Shown here: in pieces, positions 1 through 14,150 of the stretch
How positions within the stretch are numbered: position 1 is the stretch's first letter
How the letters are laid out: every line of letters starts with the position of its first letter
DNA from: Istiophorus platypterus
Taxonomy: Eukaryota > Chordata > Actinopteri > Istiophoriformes > Istiophoridae
Length of the DNA stretch: 64,000 nucleotides
Direction: 5' to 3'
Assembly (NCBI GenBank): GCA_016859345.1
Contig: CM029121.1
Coordinates: forward strand, 6,448,911 to 6,512,910
The notes under the pieces: generated by a model
The model's input: the letters and a program-made list of their open reading frames with translations, nothing else
Told to the model about the DNA's origin: nothing
Databases searched by the model: none
Position numbers and translations under genes: made by a program

Positions 1-661
1 ACTAGTTTGTATAGTTTATGCATAATATAAACTTTTCAAACATACAGTCACACCTAGGGGCTCCCAAAAAGGCCGTCAACAAATATCTAAAATTTGATTA
101 TATAATAGAATTTTAAAAATGAGAAAAAAAAATAAAATATACATATATATATATTCATATATATATATATATATATCACTCTCAGCTGTGAATTGGATTC
201 GAAAAAATAAAAGGCAGCACTACTGTGGCAGTAGTCCCCATGAGTTCTCATGTTGGCCTGGACCGCTGCAATGATTGCACAACAATGACGGATAGGAGCT
301 ATTAAAAGGTCAATTTCATTGACTGAGAATGAAATGTAAGTCAACCTGAAATGGGCAAGTAATTCAATAACCATGTGACAATGATGGCAGAGAGTTCAGA
401 GCCAACTCGACCGCATGGAGACTGATTTGCACTCTCAGCAAATTAAAAAGTTCAATATGGAAATAATTTGGATTTTGTTCAGTGAACGGCAAAATTTCAA
501 AATATGCTATGTAGACTATAGTTAGCCTACCATCAGCACTAGTAACTTCAGGGGCACATCTCAAAATAAGCACCCAAGTTTTTATGTTTCTCTTTGTATT
601 GCTTTGCCCTCTTATGGACATAATGTGCAAAAATAGACATTCAAATTGTTCAAACCTGTGG

Positions 662-686
662 GTTTGTTTGTTTGTTTGTTTGTTTT
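662..686. repeat. (TTTG)n microsatellite
   Basis: About six tandem TTTG units ending in a T-run. Confidence 0.9.
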
Positions 687-3459
687 TCTAAGAGAGAATA
701 AGCAAACGTGATTTTTGGCCAAACTTGCCCGCGCTACTGCCCAGTACAACCACAATTTTGTACAGTTTACCATTAAACAACTAAGAATAGTTGTATTTTA
801 ATAATGGAAAATGCAATTCACTTACAGTACTTCCTCCTCATGGTCCATTCTCAGGGAATCACACTGGCTACTTTATGTTTAAAACTTTCCTTCATTAATC
901 TCGAGGTTTTTAGCATCTCCTTATGCTATCTCACAGCCAAGCTAATTTATGGATTAAACTTTCCATAATTTACAGTAACTTTAATGAGCCACTGACGAAT
1001 CTAGTCATTAATGAAGACAGTAATTATCAATTATCAATAATAGAGCGTTAGCCAGCCTCAAGTGAAAAGACATGACTGTTCAAATCAATAATCAGCCAGC
1101 TCAGCCTCTGAACATCTTTGATTTTATCTGAAGTTTGTTTTTAATGTTTGCTCTGCATCTGCTCCTCTGTGATGAGGACATGGCCTTTGTTTAATCAGGC
1201 TGTTATTCAGAGTAATGTGACTTACTTTGGTCTGTTTAAAATCTTTATTACTACACGTACATGAATTTGTAGTGATCGCTGTATGATGAACAGAATGTTG
1301 TTTTCTGAAAGCCATGGTTTGCAAAAAACACAGACGGATTTGGTTACACCCATTTATTATTTCCGAGGTTTTGTTGGAATTACCTGCTCCTTTGTTACCC
1401 CTGCCTGACTTTTGACTCAGCTGCCTTTTGGAAGCCCTGCTTTGATGGAATTTGTTTGGTCTGCATGAACAGCTGGGGATCAGCTGGTGCGAGGCATCAG
1501 CAGAGGTAGAGTAACAAAGAAATCAAGCTAAAAAAATGCAAGATACAGAGAAAAGGATTTTAAAGTTAACAGAGGAAATACCAATGCTTTTAATTACTCA
1601 GAGTAGGTTATCACCACTGCTCAGGTTGTGAAACAACATATTAGTCTTTTTTATTTAAACATTTAGAAAAGCTTGCTGAAGTGGCTGCCATCCAATACAC
1701 TACTTGCTTGGTTTTCAACCTAAATTGCTAACATTGATTATCACTAGGTTTTCTTTCTTACACCATCTTTATGTTGGGGAGAGTTGATTTTTCAGTTGTG
1801 TCATATACTGACACCACCAAAAAGCCAAGATGGTACATTAACCTAAGAAATAGAGATGCATCAACTTCCATATTGCCTACATTGCTTAAATCGTCAGCAG
1901 CCTCATTACAAGTGTGACTGAAAGGGTTTTTATCTAGCAGACATAATTCTTTGCCACAGAGTCATTGATCTCACTAAGTCAGACTGCTCTGACATTCTTT
2001 AAAAACCAAACAGTCTGGATACAGGTAAACCCGGCACCCTGTAAGAGTCTTTTGTGAAATCCCACATCTATCTTCATAATCCTCTCCATTAACATCCATT
2101 ATCTCCATCATCCATATTCTTATCCCTCCCCAACCTGTTAATTTGTCTATAGTTTATTCATCGAGGCATATACACATCTAATTATGTTCAGCCAGTGACT
2201 GAGTAATCTACAGTATCACCTGTCCATCTCCCAGCTGCTCACTATGCAGCTGCTCAAAATACCATTAATAACATATAAAGCTCCCACGGTGGACTGACAC
2301 TTGTGTGTGAGCTCTCTCCATTTCTGTTTTTCTGTCTGTCTGGCACCATCTCCCCCTCCCTCTGCTGGTTCAAACAAGGCTAGCAAGGTGACCCTGAATC
2401 ACAGGCTGTGTGAGTGTGCACGTATGTGTGTGTGTATCTATTAGTGTGTGTTCATAGGCCTGTGTGCGCTCACTTATCTGCTTGTGTGTGTACAGTCCCA
2501 GTAATTAACACCAGCCACTAATGAAGTCCAGCTGCTCTGCAAGAGGACTGAGCAGGAGCCAAAATCTGCCAGAAATCGCTCTCATCCTCTCTGTCTCCCT
2601 CTCCTTGGACACTCTATACTTCCGTCTCTCACTTTATTCATCTAGATCTATCCAACCACAGCCCCCCCTCTCTTCCTTTCACACTGTTGATCTGCTTTCA
2701 CTTGTCTTTTTCCTTCTTGCCTGTTCCCTCAATTACCTCTGTAGTTTATCCTGCATCAGTCTGTTTGCTCTCCTACTGCTTACCATCAGTATGAATCTCA
2801 TGCAACTGACCTGTAATCAACACTATTTCTGTCAACATCTTGTTTTCTTGATGTCTCAGTCTCTCACTTATAGTGTCATATTGGAAGTGAACAGTTTAAG
2901 TCGTACTTCTGTTAGTCTGGCTGTCTGTTCTTCCCTCCATTACGTTCCCTTTTATCCCATTTTCTCATGTTCACAAACCTGCTTTCTTCAGGGTCTATTA
3001 TTCCTTTTGTTCCATATGACTGATACTTTTTATTATGGTTATAACATGGTATGTTGCATACATTTATATATCCTTCACATTGTTTTATTTTTTGTATCTA
3101 ATATTTATACACGTGTATTTGCAAACAGGGATAGAAATCTGATTTTTGACACTGAACCACAGGGTGGGAAAATCCATTCTCTACCAAGTCCAAAACATTT
3201 ACTAGCAGAGAATGAATATTGAAATATTCAAGGTCGTTAAAGGGTAGGTTTCTCTGAATGACCTAAAAAATGTATTTCTTCACATATCTCTAATACCATC
3301 TAACCATGTAGAGAGTTTTGGTTTTATTTGAAATGGTTCTAAAATGTCTACCTCCACTCCACAAATTGAGGCGACTGGAATTTCATATGTGATGTCCACA
3401 CTGATTAATCAAAATTTGGATCATCAAAAAATACACCCTGTCACCCACCCAGTCTATGA

Positions 3460-3570
3460 GGCACAGCTGAAAATAATGTAATTTAATACAACATTCCTGC
3501 ACTAAATCCTACCTTCATGGAGGTTATCATGTTCAGCATGTGTCGATACTGTTTAGAGAGGTGTTAGAGT
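3460..3570 (+). repeat. Short interspersed repeat fragment, copy 1
   Basis: TAATACAACATTCCTGCACT, AAATCCTACCTTCATGGAGG and TTTAGAGAGGTGTTAGAGTA match the order of a fish repeat known to me. A diverged relative is at 61545-61770. Confidence 0.45.
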
Positions 3571-4189
3571 AAGTAAAAAATATTCATGAAGGTGATCCAG
3601 GTTAGAACTATTGACAAGATATTTGATACTGTCGCATTTCTTATGTTCTATTGTTTTATGTTCAGCTATAGCCTTTTGTCTTGAGCATCACTCAACTCCA
3701 TGTAGTATTCCAGTTTGTTTTGGATAAGTATTACTTATTTCTATAGTCTGTCCACACTGTTCTTGCCTCTACTTTCTTCACACTTAAAAAAAAAAACAAA
3801 AAAAACAAAAACAGGTTAACCCACTGTGCTGTGTTACATCATGCTGCTTTGAAAGAGTACACAGCTGCCCCCCCCCACATACATACAAACAAATACAGAA
3901 GCAAACATAACCATAAAGCATGAATAACAACACACACAGAAACCAAACAAACATGTAAACATATACTCAACATCCTCTCATCACACATCCTGGCACATTC
4001 TCTGGTGCCCTCTGGATCTCTCTCTTGTACACAAACACACAAAAACATGCCCTATTGCGCACTATCATGTGTACATACAGTCATACAGTAGTAATCAGCT
4101 TTAATGCATTCTGTTTAAAGGCACAGCCTGATTGCCTTACTTTATAGTCCTAAATTCTATTTCTAACACACACAAATAAAATACACACT

Positions 4190-4335
4190 CACTTGCTACC
4201 AGCTGTGACAGATGTGCCTGTCACAGGAGAAAATGAATTCAGAATTGTTAGTGAATTAAGCAGGGAGTTAATTGTTGCTTGGCCCCTGTTTATGAAGCGC
4301 ATAAAGGCAAAGCGCCTTGTTTGTCTTGTGACAAT
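4190..4335. promoter_or_regulatory. Candidate conserved non-coding island
   Basis: Repeat-free block (CTACCAGCTGTGACAGATGT, GCGCATAAAGGCAAAGCGCC) ending just before the (GT)30 tract. Contains CAGCTG and TAATTG-type cores. Confidence 0.25.
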
Positions 4336-4360
4336 TAGCCAGCAGAGATAGAGAGAGAGG

Positions 4361-4362
<2 letters not shown>

Positions 4363-4422
<60 letters not shown>
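4363..4422. repeat. (GT)30 microsatellite
   Basis: Uninterrupted GT repeat of 60 bp between two non-repetitive segments. Confidence 0.97.
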
Positions 4423-4425
<3 letters not shown>

Positions 4426-4757
4426 TGTCCCATTCTCTTTCGCAGCTGGTGCAGCCACACCTGGACGGGTTGAGAAAGAGAGAGAGAAAGAGAAAGGAGA
4501 GGGGAGTGCAAAGGGGGGTTGCAGGTACAGTACAGTGTATAGCCTTCTATCTTTGACCACCCGCTCAATAAAAAAAAACACACACACAGACACACACACC
4601 TACCTACAGAGAGAGAGTTAACGAAGACATCACTCACACAAAGCAGACAAATTCTATACATGAGTTAAGATAGCTGATGTTGAATGTACAAATTTTCTCA
4701 CAGGCAAATGCGGAACATGACAAACAAGCACTCATGCTCTCACTCGCTCGCTCACAG

Positions 4758-4782
4758 ACACACACACACACACACACACACA
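4758..4782. repeat. (AC)n microsatellite
   Basis: About 12 AC units. Confidence 0.95.
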
Positions 4783-4980
4783 AACATATACATATTACAA
4801 TTTTGTGTTCTGATGCTTATCCTAGTTGGGTCTCCCCCAGTCTATTTGTCAGTGAGTCCTATTAGGTTTCCAAACAGCTTGTAATGACTGGTAATAAACA
4901 GCAGAAGAAGAAGAAGGTAAATCAAGCGAGAAGACGACAAAATTAGCTCTCCAGGGGACCAACATGCTCCCAGCCTTCGG

Positions 4981-4982
<2 letters not shown>

Positions 4983-5021
<39 letters not shown>
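4983..5021. repeat. (AC)n microsatellite
   Basis: About 19 AC units. Confidence 0.96.
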
Positions 5022-5024
<3 letters not shown>

Positions 5025-7169
5025 TTATACCAACCATTCTGTCTATGTATTCATGCACAGTCAATAAAGCTGACAATGGCAGGTTATATGAGATAACAGA
5101 TAGTAATACTATCTTTTAACAGTGTCTGAGGAGGTTAAAGAATTATATACATCAGCATGACAGAGGGACTGGAAATGTAAAAGAGTGAAAAGTGCAGGGT
5201 GAGTAAATGGACTTATAAGAGGGTTGAACTGTTAAAGCATAACACACCGATTACTGGCACCATCATAAAATTTGTTTTTTAGCACGTTTCTTTCTTCTGC
5301 AAATGTAAGCTGTTGATTTATAACCATATTCTCATTAAAACTTCTAGAATTACAACTTCCTGCACTGGAAAAGACCTCTTCAATTCTCGAAAATTTTCTA
5401 TCTGATGTATAATACACTTTCAAACATATATACAGTTCTACTTCAAAACTGAGTAAATCTGTTCATTTCAGTCACACGCAGATTCCCACATCTTATTTTA
5501 TTTACATGTCTACTCATGCCCCATCTCATCATCAATCCTCCCATCCTTTTCCTCCTTATCCCTCTTCTCTTCATCTAGCCCTCTCCAGTCCTCCTCCTTC
5601 TCTCCTCAGTCCCTTGTCCCTTCATCATCACTCCCTCCCTCCCTCTGGTGTCACGGCTTGCTGGCTCCAGGTGGTGAGGGAGGGAGGGAGGAAGGGATGT
5701 AGGGAAGGATGGATGGGGCGAGGGATAGAAGATGGGGGAGGGCTGTCATGTGTGTTCATGCCATCACAGTGCAGATCAACAATCCTACTCAGTCCTCCAC
5801 ACAGTCAAACTGTTCAGCAGTAGTAGTGACAGTTTCTAGTGCTAGTGGTGTTAGTGACAGTGACATTACTCATTTTAAAATTTTCAATGACGGCAGGAAT
5901 GGAGGGCAGGTATGAACAGAAGTGTTTGTTGGAGCAGATGCTGGGTGAGTGAAGAGTGTGTAAACAGCTTTTACTACTACAGATAAGAGGGAACACCAAC
6001 TGATCAATGTGTTGAGATTTAAGCACACTCCTCTGAGAAGACATGTCATTGCCTGTGGTGCTGAAAACTCTCAAATGGGACACTTGTGCCTAGGACTGGA
6101 TTAACAGTTTTCCTGCAGTACTTCATTCCAGTTTTCAATTCAAACCATTTGACATTTATCCACTAATAACTAGTAAGTGAAGTGCTTTCTTCGGTTCAGA
6201 GCAGTAGTGCAGACGGAGGCAAACACAGGCAACACAGAAGGCAGAGTAGTCTATAGCTTTTTAGTTCAGGTGCAGCAGGGCAGAAGAGAGCAGCAGTGCT
6301 GCTAGCCGGTGGCATAGACTGTGACACACATACAGACACATACATGAGTGAACCTGCATCCACATTATCCACCTCCATTGACTCTAAAAGCTTCTTGTTC
6401 GCCTCATTAAGTCTTCAGTGACACAAAGTAACCACATTAGACTCTGCTCACTACTACATACACATAAATACAGATATGTGTGAGTATGCGTGCATGTGTA
6501 AAAGGAAAGTGAGAGAAGAAAGAGGACGCCAGGACGCACAGAACGATGTGTGCACAGACACACAGCAGCTCAGCCACAGCCCTTGGGACGGCTGCTTAGA
6601 CAGCAGACCGACATTACTAGTCAAGCGCATCACAGATTTGACTGCAGGCTATTAGACAGGCTGAATACAGGTTGACTGTTGTGAAATGGCAGATATGTGC
6701 GACCTCCAGGTACAGAATAAAAGCTAGCAGGGTTTATTTAATGCCTTATTCCACATGGAGAGTTTCATGAACTGTTTTTGGTCAGCACCAAAAGACACCA
6801 TCAAATTAAACGGTGAGAGCAATAGCGATTCAAGTGAATGCCTCGCGTCATTCAGGAACCTTTAAGGAAAAAAGCTCAGATGCAGCTTTTTCAATGAGGA
6901 ATATTCAGAGTGAAATGATGCCCAATCTGGGCAGCTGACATGTGTCAGGCCAAGAGAAACACAGTAGTTTTTTTTTTTTTTTTATATATGTCCCTTTGTT
7001 ACTGAATATCAAAATGTAAGGAAGAAGAAGCAAGGTTACCTAACGTTATTAGAGTGCATTGATGTAAATAGGTAAGTAAAGCTCATGCTGTGGACACATC
7101 ATTAGCCACCACATTCCACTGGGAGTGCTTAGATCCAGGTGAGTGGACACTTGATACCTCCAAGGCATC

Positions 7170-7201
<32 letters not shown>

Positions 7202-7230
7202 TGTGTGTGTTCGTTTGTTTGTTTGTGTGT
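7170..7230. repeat. Interrupted (TG)n with (GTTT)n tail
   Basis: TG repeat interrupted by TATG, then TTCG and GTTT units. It abuts the MITE-like repeat at 7237. Confidence 0.9.
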
Positions 7231-7236
7231 ATGCAT

Positions 7237-7447
7237 ACTTGTACTTCTATCTTTGTGAGGACCAGTTTGCCAGTTTGAGTTATATACCTGACAGAGTGAG
7301 CAAAGTCCCTTACTTTCCGACGCATCTTCAAAGGGCTGTCTGAGGGTTAAGACTTGGTTTCAGGGTTTAGTTCAGGATTAGGTTCAGTTTATATTGTGTA
7401 TATATTCTGTAAATGAGTGTCCTCCGAAAGATAAAAGTAGAAGTATG
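7237..7447. mobile_element. Short MITE-like repeat with terminal inverted repeats, copy 1
   Basis: About 210 bp flanked by TG-rich sequence. The left end (ACTTCTATCTTTGTGAGGAC) is inverted at the right end (CCTCCGAAAGATAAAAGTAG). The centre has GGGCTGTCTGAGGGTTAAG and TTAGG-type motifs. Related copies lie at 42357-42569 and, inverted, at 49165-49345. Confidence 0.7.
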
Positions 7448-8389
7448 TGTGTATGTGTTGTGTATAAGGTGTGAAGGAAAATGAAACATGCAGCTAGCAG
7501 CAGGGGTTGGGGTGAATGAGGTTTTGAGGTGAAGTCAGGGGTAACTGGGAAAAGATTTGGCTGAAATGTGTGTCAAATGTGTCAAAATCATCCCTAAAGA
7601 TTTTTTTAAGTGCAGTTCATACGGTTCTTAATATACACATAATATGTATTGACAACTAAATTTCTGCTTCCATGTTTTTTTGCCACATCATGCAATGTGG
7701 CTTTTGCACTAAGAATTTCCATTTGCCAATAACTAGTGTTGAATAGTACAGAGTCAAAAAATATGTGCTATTACTAATCTATACATATTCAAAGCAGAAG
7801 AATGTTTATAAATGAAATGCTGATGGGCAGGCAGTGTGACAGCACAGTGCTGTCTTGCTCATAATGCGAGCTAAGGAGAGAGAAAGCGGACAAACCTTGC
7901 CGACAGGTGGGCTCTTCTATGGGCCATCCAATAGGCAGGTGGGAATGGGGGAGAGCGGAGGAGAGAATGGGCAGGGTTAGTAATCCGTAGTGTGAACGTG
8001 GTATGTGTGGGGAGGAGGCAAAAGGTAGTATTGCAGACAAATTAAATTGCTCTCATCCAGAAATGCCATTTTTGTAATAAATAAATAAATAAAAATGAAT
8101 AACTTTCTTTGTTACCACCTCACCAACTGAATGTGAGAAAATGAAAACCCACTGCTTGAATAACAAGACACTGCAGTTCAATTTTTTGGGGCTGGTTTGG
8201 CCTACAGTATGTATAACTCAAGAACACTTCCTGGACTCTCAGTTAGCTACTCCATAACTACATAGCACCTTGACATAGAAGTATATGTGAAGCTTAAAGC
8301 TGACTTGGTAATGCTGCTACAGCTAAAGGCTACAGTGATGGGTAGAAAAGAGGTAAACTAAATGAGCTGTAGGGAAACCAGAAGGTATT

Positions 8390-8540
8390 TTATATATACA
8401 CACATCTATATATAGATATATATATATACCTATATAGATATATATATATATACCTATATTATATATATATATATATATATATTTATTTATTTAATTTTTT
8501 TTTTTCATTTATTCATTTATTTATTTATTTATTTTTTAAA
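8390..8540. repeat. (AT)n followed by (ATTT)n
   Basis: A nearly pure A/T block: TATA-rich with GATA/TACC interruptions, then an ATTT tetranucleotide run. Confidence 0.93.
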
Positions 8541-11500
8541 CTAAAGAGAGACAGAGATAGAGGGTGATGCATAATGTTATTAGCAGTTCATTGTAAGAGT
8601 AAGAATCCGTATACTAATTGGAGACTGGCCCATGATTAGGACCAATGGAAAAGGGAGATGCAGTAACATGCTCTGTGTGGCTCTTTGTGTGCACACAGCT
8701 TTGTGTGTCTACATGTGTTTGAGAAGTGAGGTTTCATGCTGTGAAATCTAGACTGAGGTGATTAGTAAAGCATTAGTGGCTGCATGCAACACTTTGAACA
8801 TGCTGTCAAGGACCTTATTTAGGGATATGCACAATGCCCGTATGTGTGTGCGTGCATGTCTTTGCGTGTGTGCACACATGCCCATTGCGCACGTGCATGC
8901 GTGTGTGTGTTTCTGTTTGCACTAGGTGTTTGGTCTTCTCTCCACTTTTTGGTGTCAAAATACACGTACACAACATTGCAACATGAAATAGAACTGGGTT
9001 TTAAAGATATCCTACATTAATGTCTTCAAAAGGTATAATAGATTATTTCTAAATGGGTAGTTAGCTTTCAAATCACCAACCAGAGGTCACAGTTTATCTG
9101 CCTTTTTATTTACAGTCACTGCAAGTATTAAACTTAATCTACATTCAACATTTCAACAGGGAACCCGTAATGGAAATTTATTGCATCCAAATTGCTTTTT
9201 GATTTTTTACAGGCCAAACTGGAAGACAGGCCGTATTAACACACACGCACACACGCATCTTCACCTCACACCATTACATGGAAGGGAACACTAATTCAAG
9301 ATGTGCAGCTGAACAGCAGAAAACAATAAAGCCTGCCAAAAATTGCTAGGGTGCAGAGCAAAGAGAAATACACACATATATCTACAAATTACACATGTAC
9401 AGAGAATGAGGGGAGCAGGAATAAAGGGAAACAAAGTAAGTCATGATAAAAGCTAAACGACCAACAGTATCATAAAATGATAGTATTCCTTCATGATCTT
9501 GCTGGGACTTAATGATGATGGCAGAGTTTTAAGGGCTTATCTAAAAGCAGAGAATATAAATTTGGATGGTACAGGTGATGTAAACTTCACCAAAAGGAAA
9601 TCATGACACATTTACTGGGGCTGCAGATGTGCATCTGAGCATGGTGCTGATCGTCTGTCCTAATTAGCTAACTGAATGAGCAGCACTACAGGCACAGATA
9701 AAAAACCCTGAAGTTTACTGTCATCTCTATTTTTCAGTGCTGCCCTCCAACAACACCAGTTCTACCTCTTTCTCTCTTTTCTGTCATCTCTCAACTCTTA
9801 GATAACCCCCCTTGCACCTTCTTCTCCCATGAAGTTTCTCCCATGTGTGCCCGGCCAGTAACACAAATAAATACTTTCTACATTCTCTTCTCATCTGCTT
9901 CTTCAAGTTCTCCCTCCCCTTCCCACCTGCTCAGGAGTGTTTGGTGCTAGAGAAACCAATCACACAGAGTTCTGTCATTACACATTCACACATGCACCAC
10001 AGGCGGGATATGCCCTAAACCACCACACACAAACATACTCCAGATATGTTACAAAAGCCTGCATAGACAAATGTTTTTTTTTGTTTGATAGAAAAAAATT
10101 GTTTACACAAACACACAAACACACATACAGAGGCTGACGGCTAGTGTTGTGGTAGAGTTTCTGTTCAATTAACAAGTTCATATTCACTGGTAATGGCACA
10201 AGCAAACAAAAATAAATGTGTATAACTCTGCTAATACATAAGCTAAGAAATACTCACTTTTTAAATCTGGTTTATATAATTTAGGCATTTTTGCATGCAA
10301 TGTTTACATACTATACTATATTCAAATGTGCATACATATTGCATACTGTAGTTGCCATTAGGCTTTTGTCTTACACAAAAACACCAAAAAATTCTCAACT
10401 GGCAAGCAGGTACCTGAGGCAAAAACAGATAACTCCATTTCTCTCTCTCTTTCTCACCTCAGTGGGAGATGGACTGAGGCTGTGTGTGAATGCATGTGTT
10501 TTAAAAATGTGAAGTTTGGGCGCTACCAGTATACCAACATAATTCTCTGTTTAGTACCAATTTATAGATTATTGAATTTTAAGTGGTTCCGCCGTATCAC
10601 TAAATGACTTTGGCTTTCTGTGGGGCTTGAAAAAATTACGTCAGATCTCACTGAGTTCTAGGTATTTTGTGGGCTAAGCCACCATAGTTTGCTGTAGCTG
10701 CTGTTGCTCTTTCACTTGCTTTATTGAGCAGATGCTGCATTTGCTATTTTGGTTACATTTTTAGCTGAAAGAAAAAAAAGCTGTTTGAGACTCTCATTTT
10801 ATTCAGTTAAACCATCACATTAAAAATTTTACATACAGGCTAAAACTACAAGCCTGAAAAGTCAACACACTGCAGATCAATTCACACACGCTAGACCCAG
10901 CTACCCAATTCCAGCCAGCCTGTGAAATAAGGTGACCACAAGCACAATACTGCACAGATAACTGCCTACATATGAGGGTTGCATTAAATTTCATCATGAA
11001 AGCATGTAAAGCCCTACATTAGCCTGAATTTGGCGCCAATGTATGCATAATCTGCCAAAATGGTGAACAAACCGAGCAGTAAAAAATCTCAACTGTTAAT
11101 TTCCTTTTGTCCCCTCAACCTTTTTGCATGAGTTCTCTTTCCCCCCTATTGTGCCTCCCGTCTCTTAAGTTCTTCCTCTCTCCCTGTCTCTACCTCTGGT
11201 GCAGGTCACTGACCACATGGTGTTTTAATTAACTTGTGTGCCGCGTAAGAGCCAAAAACTAGCAGGAACCTACAGGATAGGACTATACAATCACAGTAAA
11301 ACAGAAAGTGGGGCTGAGAACCATTTTAGGGTCTCTCCATTAAATATTACTTCCTACAGTCATGCTAGCCTGTGGCATAAATTTTTAGCTCTACATAATC
11401 TTCTTCATTTTATTGAGCTCTAGGGGGGTTATTCATTTAATAGTAAAGGAAAAAAGTAACTTGAGTAGCATAATGAATAACTGCTTTATGGGGCATGAGA

Positions 11501-13847
11501 AGTAAAGTAATAATATCTTTTTTGAAATAGGTGAAAATCAATAAGTAGTGTACAAGCTTAGGTGACAAATATCCCCAAAACTGAGTCGGCTTGAGGCCAA
11601 ATGCAGGTGAAGCTCACTTGCAATGATTTTACCTCAGCGCTACAAGGATTCCTCTCTAGACTTCTCACTTTGACCCCCTCTTCCTCTATCTCCCTAAATG
11701 TTATCTCTCTTTCTCTTTCTGACAGCCTAATTAACAGGACTGTGGGGTGCACCATGTAATACCCATGGAGCAATGTGACAATCACATTACTGGACTCAAT
11801 TAGGAAATAGAAAACTCCCTGCTCTCTTCTAGCTCAACCAATCGAAACTGTCAATATAATGGTAACAGGTTTGTTTGAGTGAAAAATAACGAACACATCA
11901 TGGTAATAGACTAGATATGATGATCTAATTTGTTTTTTTACTTTTTTTTCCATCGTGGACATACATCAGTGACACACTGACAAGCAGACCTGGGGTGCTT
12001 CACTGAACGCTGTGAGAACATCAGAAGTGACAGAAGCACACTTACGAGTGGCAGAGGTACTGAATGTTAGAGTTGATGATAAAGTGTGCATGCGTCTGAT
12101 GATGGGACAGGCAGACAGGCAGCAACACTTTACCAAAGGCCTGAGGTGATAATGGGGGTGTTGCAAGAGAAGAAAATAAGGATTAATGGGAGAAAGAGAA
12201 CTGCATGAGAGAATGGGAATTATGTGATGAGACAGAAAGAACCAAACAGAACAATTTCACATCACAATGTACAGTATTGAGCCATCTTGTGCCCTGGTGT
12301 GCGTTTATGTAAAATGTGTTGTATGTGCATTGGCATGTTCACCAGAAGCACCTATTTGTTTTCTTCACATGATGAATGCATGACACTGTGGTCTCATTTT
12401 CATATAATAGTCAACAGGTAGCACTGACATAGAATTATAAATTGCTGCCATCTACGCCATATAGTAGCCATAATAAAACCTTGAAACAGTATAATTAAGG
12501 CTTAAGGATATAAACCTACCGGGGGAGGGAGGGTAACAAGTTTTTCCTTTGGGAATAATTATTTTCATATTCATTTTCCATTCAATTCAAATATGAGACC
12601 AATGCAGTTGGCCGAGTTGAAGTGAAGTGACATATCAAAAGAGGAATAAGTCAGAAACTGAGAAAAGCAAGACGACAGAGCAGAAAAGATAACGTGAGAG
12701 AAGCTCTGTTGTTTATGGTAACCAGATACACTATATCCAAATTTTGTATGCCAGTTGAAACAAACAGCAGTTTACACTTGGCATTTGGCTTGATCAGTGG
12801 GAAACCAAACAGTGCTTAACAGAGAAAGTAAACTTTCAAGTTATTGTAAACTATGAGAGAGGAGGATTACTGCAGCTGTGAGGTACCTGAACTTACAGGT
12901 ACAGAATTCAAAACTTTATTCTTGTTAGGCACAGGTAAGTCAATTTATCCTACTGGGCTTGGGAAGGGTGCTGAGCTAAAATACAGCACAAAGCTGACTA
13001 CAAGAGCCCTCAGGATTTATTTTTTGGGTGCAATCAATTTCTTTTCGGTCTTGTAATTTCCTCACAACCAATGTTTTTCTATCAAATAAGATCATTTTCC
13101 TAGTATCTAGTATTTGCTTCCTTCTTTATTAATGGGTGGGGTAGAGAGGGCTGTAGGAAATGTAATAATAGGAACTGGGCAAGCTCTTAAAAATAATCTG
13201 CCTCAATTTCATAATTAATCCGTGCTAGCTTTTCACATAATTAGCACATTAATTAACCCAAAACTGCCACTGCCACTGTGTGTGTTTGTGTGTGTGTGTC
13301 TGTGTGTATGAGAGGGAAAGAGAGAGAGAGAGAGATGGGGGATTCAGGGAAATGGAGGAAAAGACACACAAAGAGCTAGAGACAGGAGCAGAGAGAGGGA
13401 TGAGCTACTGTATCTATAAGACAAGGTAGAGAAACACCGACAGAAATGTCAGGATTCTCAGGGTGGAGGAAAGATGTGAGTTGGAAGAAATGAAAGACAT
13501 CAAAAAGGGTTAAAAACTGGCAAGATGAGGTTGGAGAAACATGGAGAGGAGGAGGCGAAAAATTGAAAGAATGAAAGGGGTTATTTTCATAATGCAATGA
13601 AGAGCAAAGAAGATGCAGTAGGTAAGAGACAGTCAAAACTATACTCAGTGTGTGTGTTCTTTTATGTGGTTGCATTTGTCCCTTTGTTGTGTGTATGTGA
13701 GACAGCGAGTGTATGACTATGCCTGAGTGCATGTGGACCACAGGGGGAACAAGTAAAAGTTACTCCAGCTGTAGTTCTGTTTCAATTCTCTCCTCTAATG
13801 TCTCCAGACATTACTAGATGACTCAGAGCGATGTCAGCACTCTCTCG

Positions 13848-13960
<113 letters not shown>

Positions 13961-13979
13961 CAGACTACATCAGTGACTC

Positions 13980-14150
13980 TGGAATTGCCTGTCAGGTCTG
14001 GTGAGGGGCTAAGGGTGGGGGTAAGGAACATTCGTTCCCCAGTACAACTCAAGGGCCCATCTCATTAATCTCTGTGACGACAGAGATGCTAAGGCAGCAA
14101 ATTAGTGGCAAGCTGAAAAAACTGTCACAAGGGAGGCTCATAAAAGAACA
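13980..14150. promoter_or_regulatory. Candidate conserved non-coding island
   Basis: Directly follows the longest CA tract. Balanced, repeat-free sequence (CATTCGTTCCCCAGTACAAC, GCCCATCTCATTAATCTCTG). A second such patch with TAATTA motifs is at 13190-13265. Confidence 0.25.

Larger units (their letters stand above)
1..8000. other. Intron 3' of exon P, part 1: no gene seen
   Basis: Intronic sequence of znf423, or its far 3' part. No zinc-finger codons were found on the minus strand. It holds (TTTG)n, several (CA)n/(TG)n tracts, a small interspersed repeat near 3460-3570 and a MITE-like repeat at 7237-7447. The 233-codon open frame at 2521-3222 is pyrimidine-rich with no recognisable domain. 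A non-repetitive island at about 4190-4335 may be regulatory. Confidence 0.8.

Noticed and set aside
2521..3222. 233-codon open frame on the plus strand
   Set aside because: Pyrimidine-rich sequence gives a Leu/Ser/Cys-rich translation with no domain, no recognised family and no splice context. It lies within intron of a minus-strand gene.
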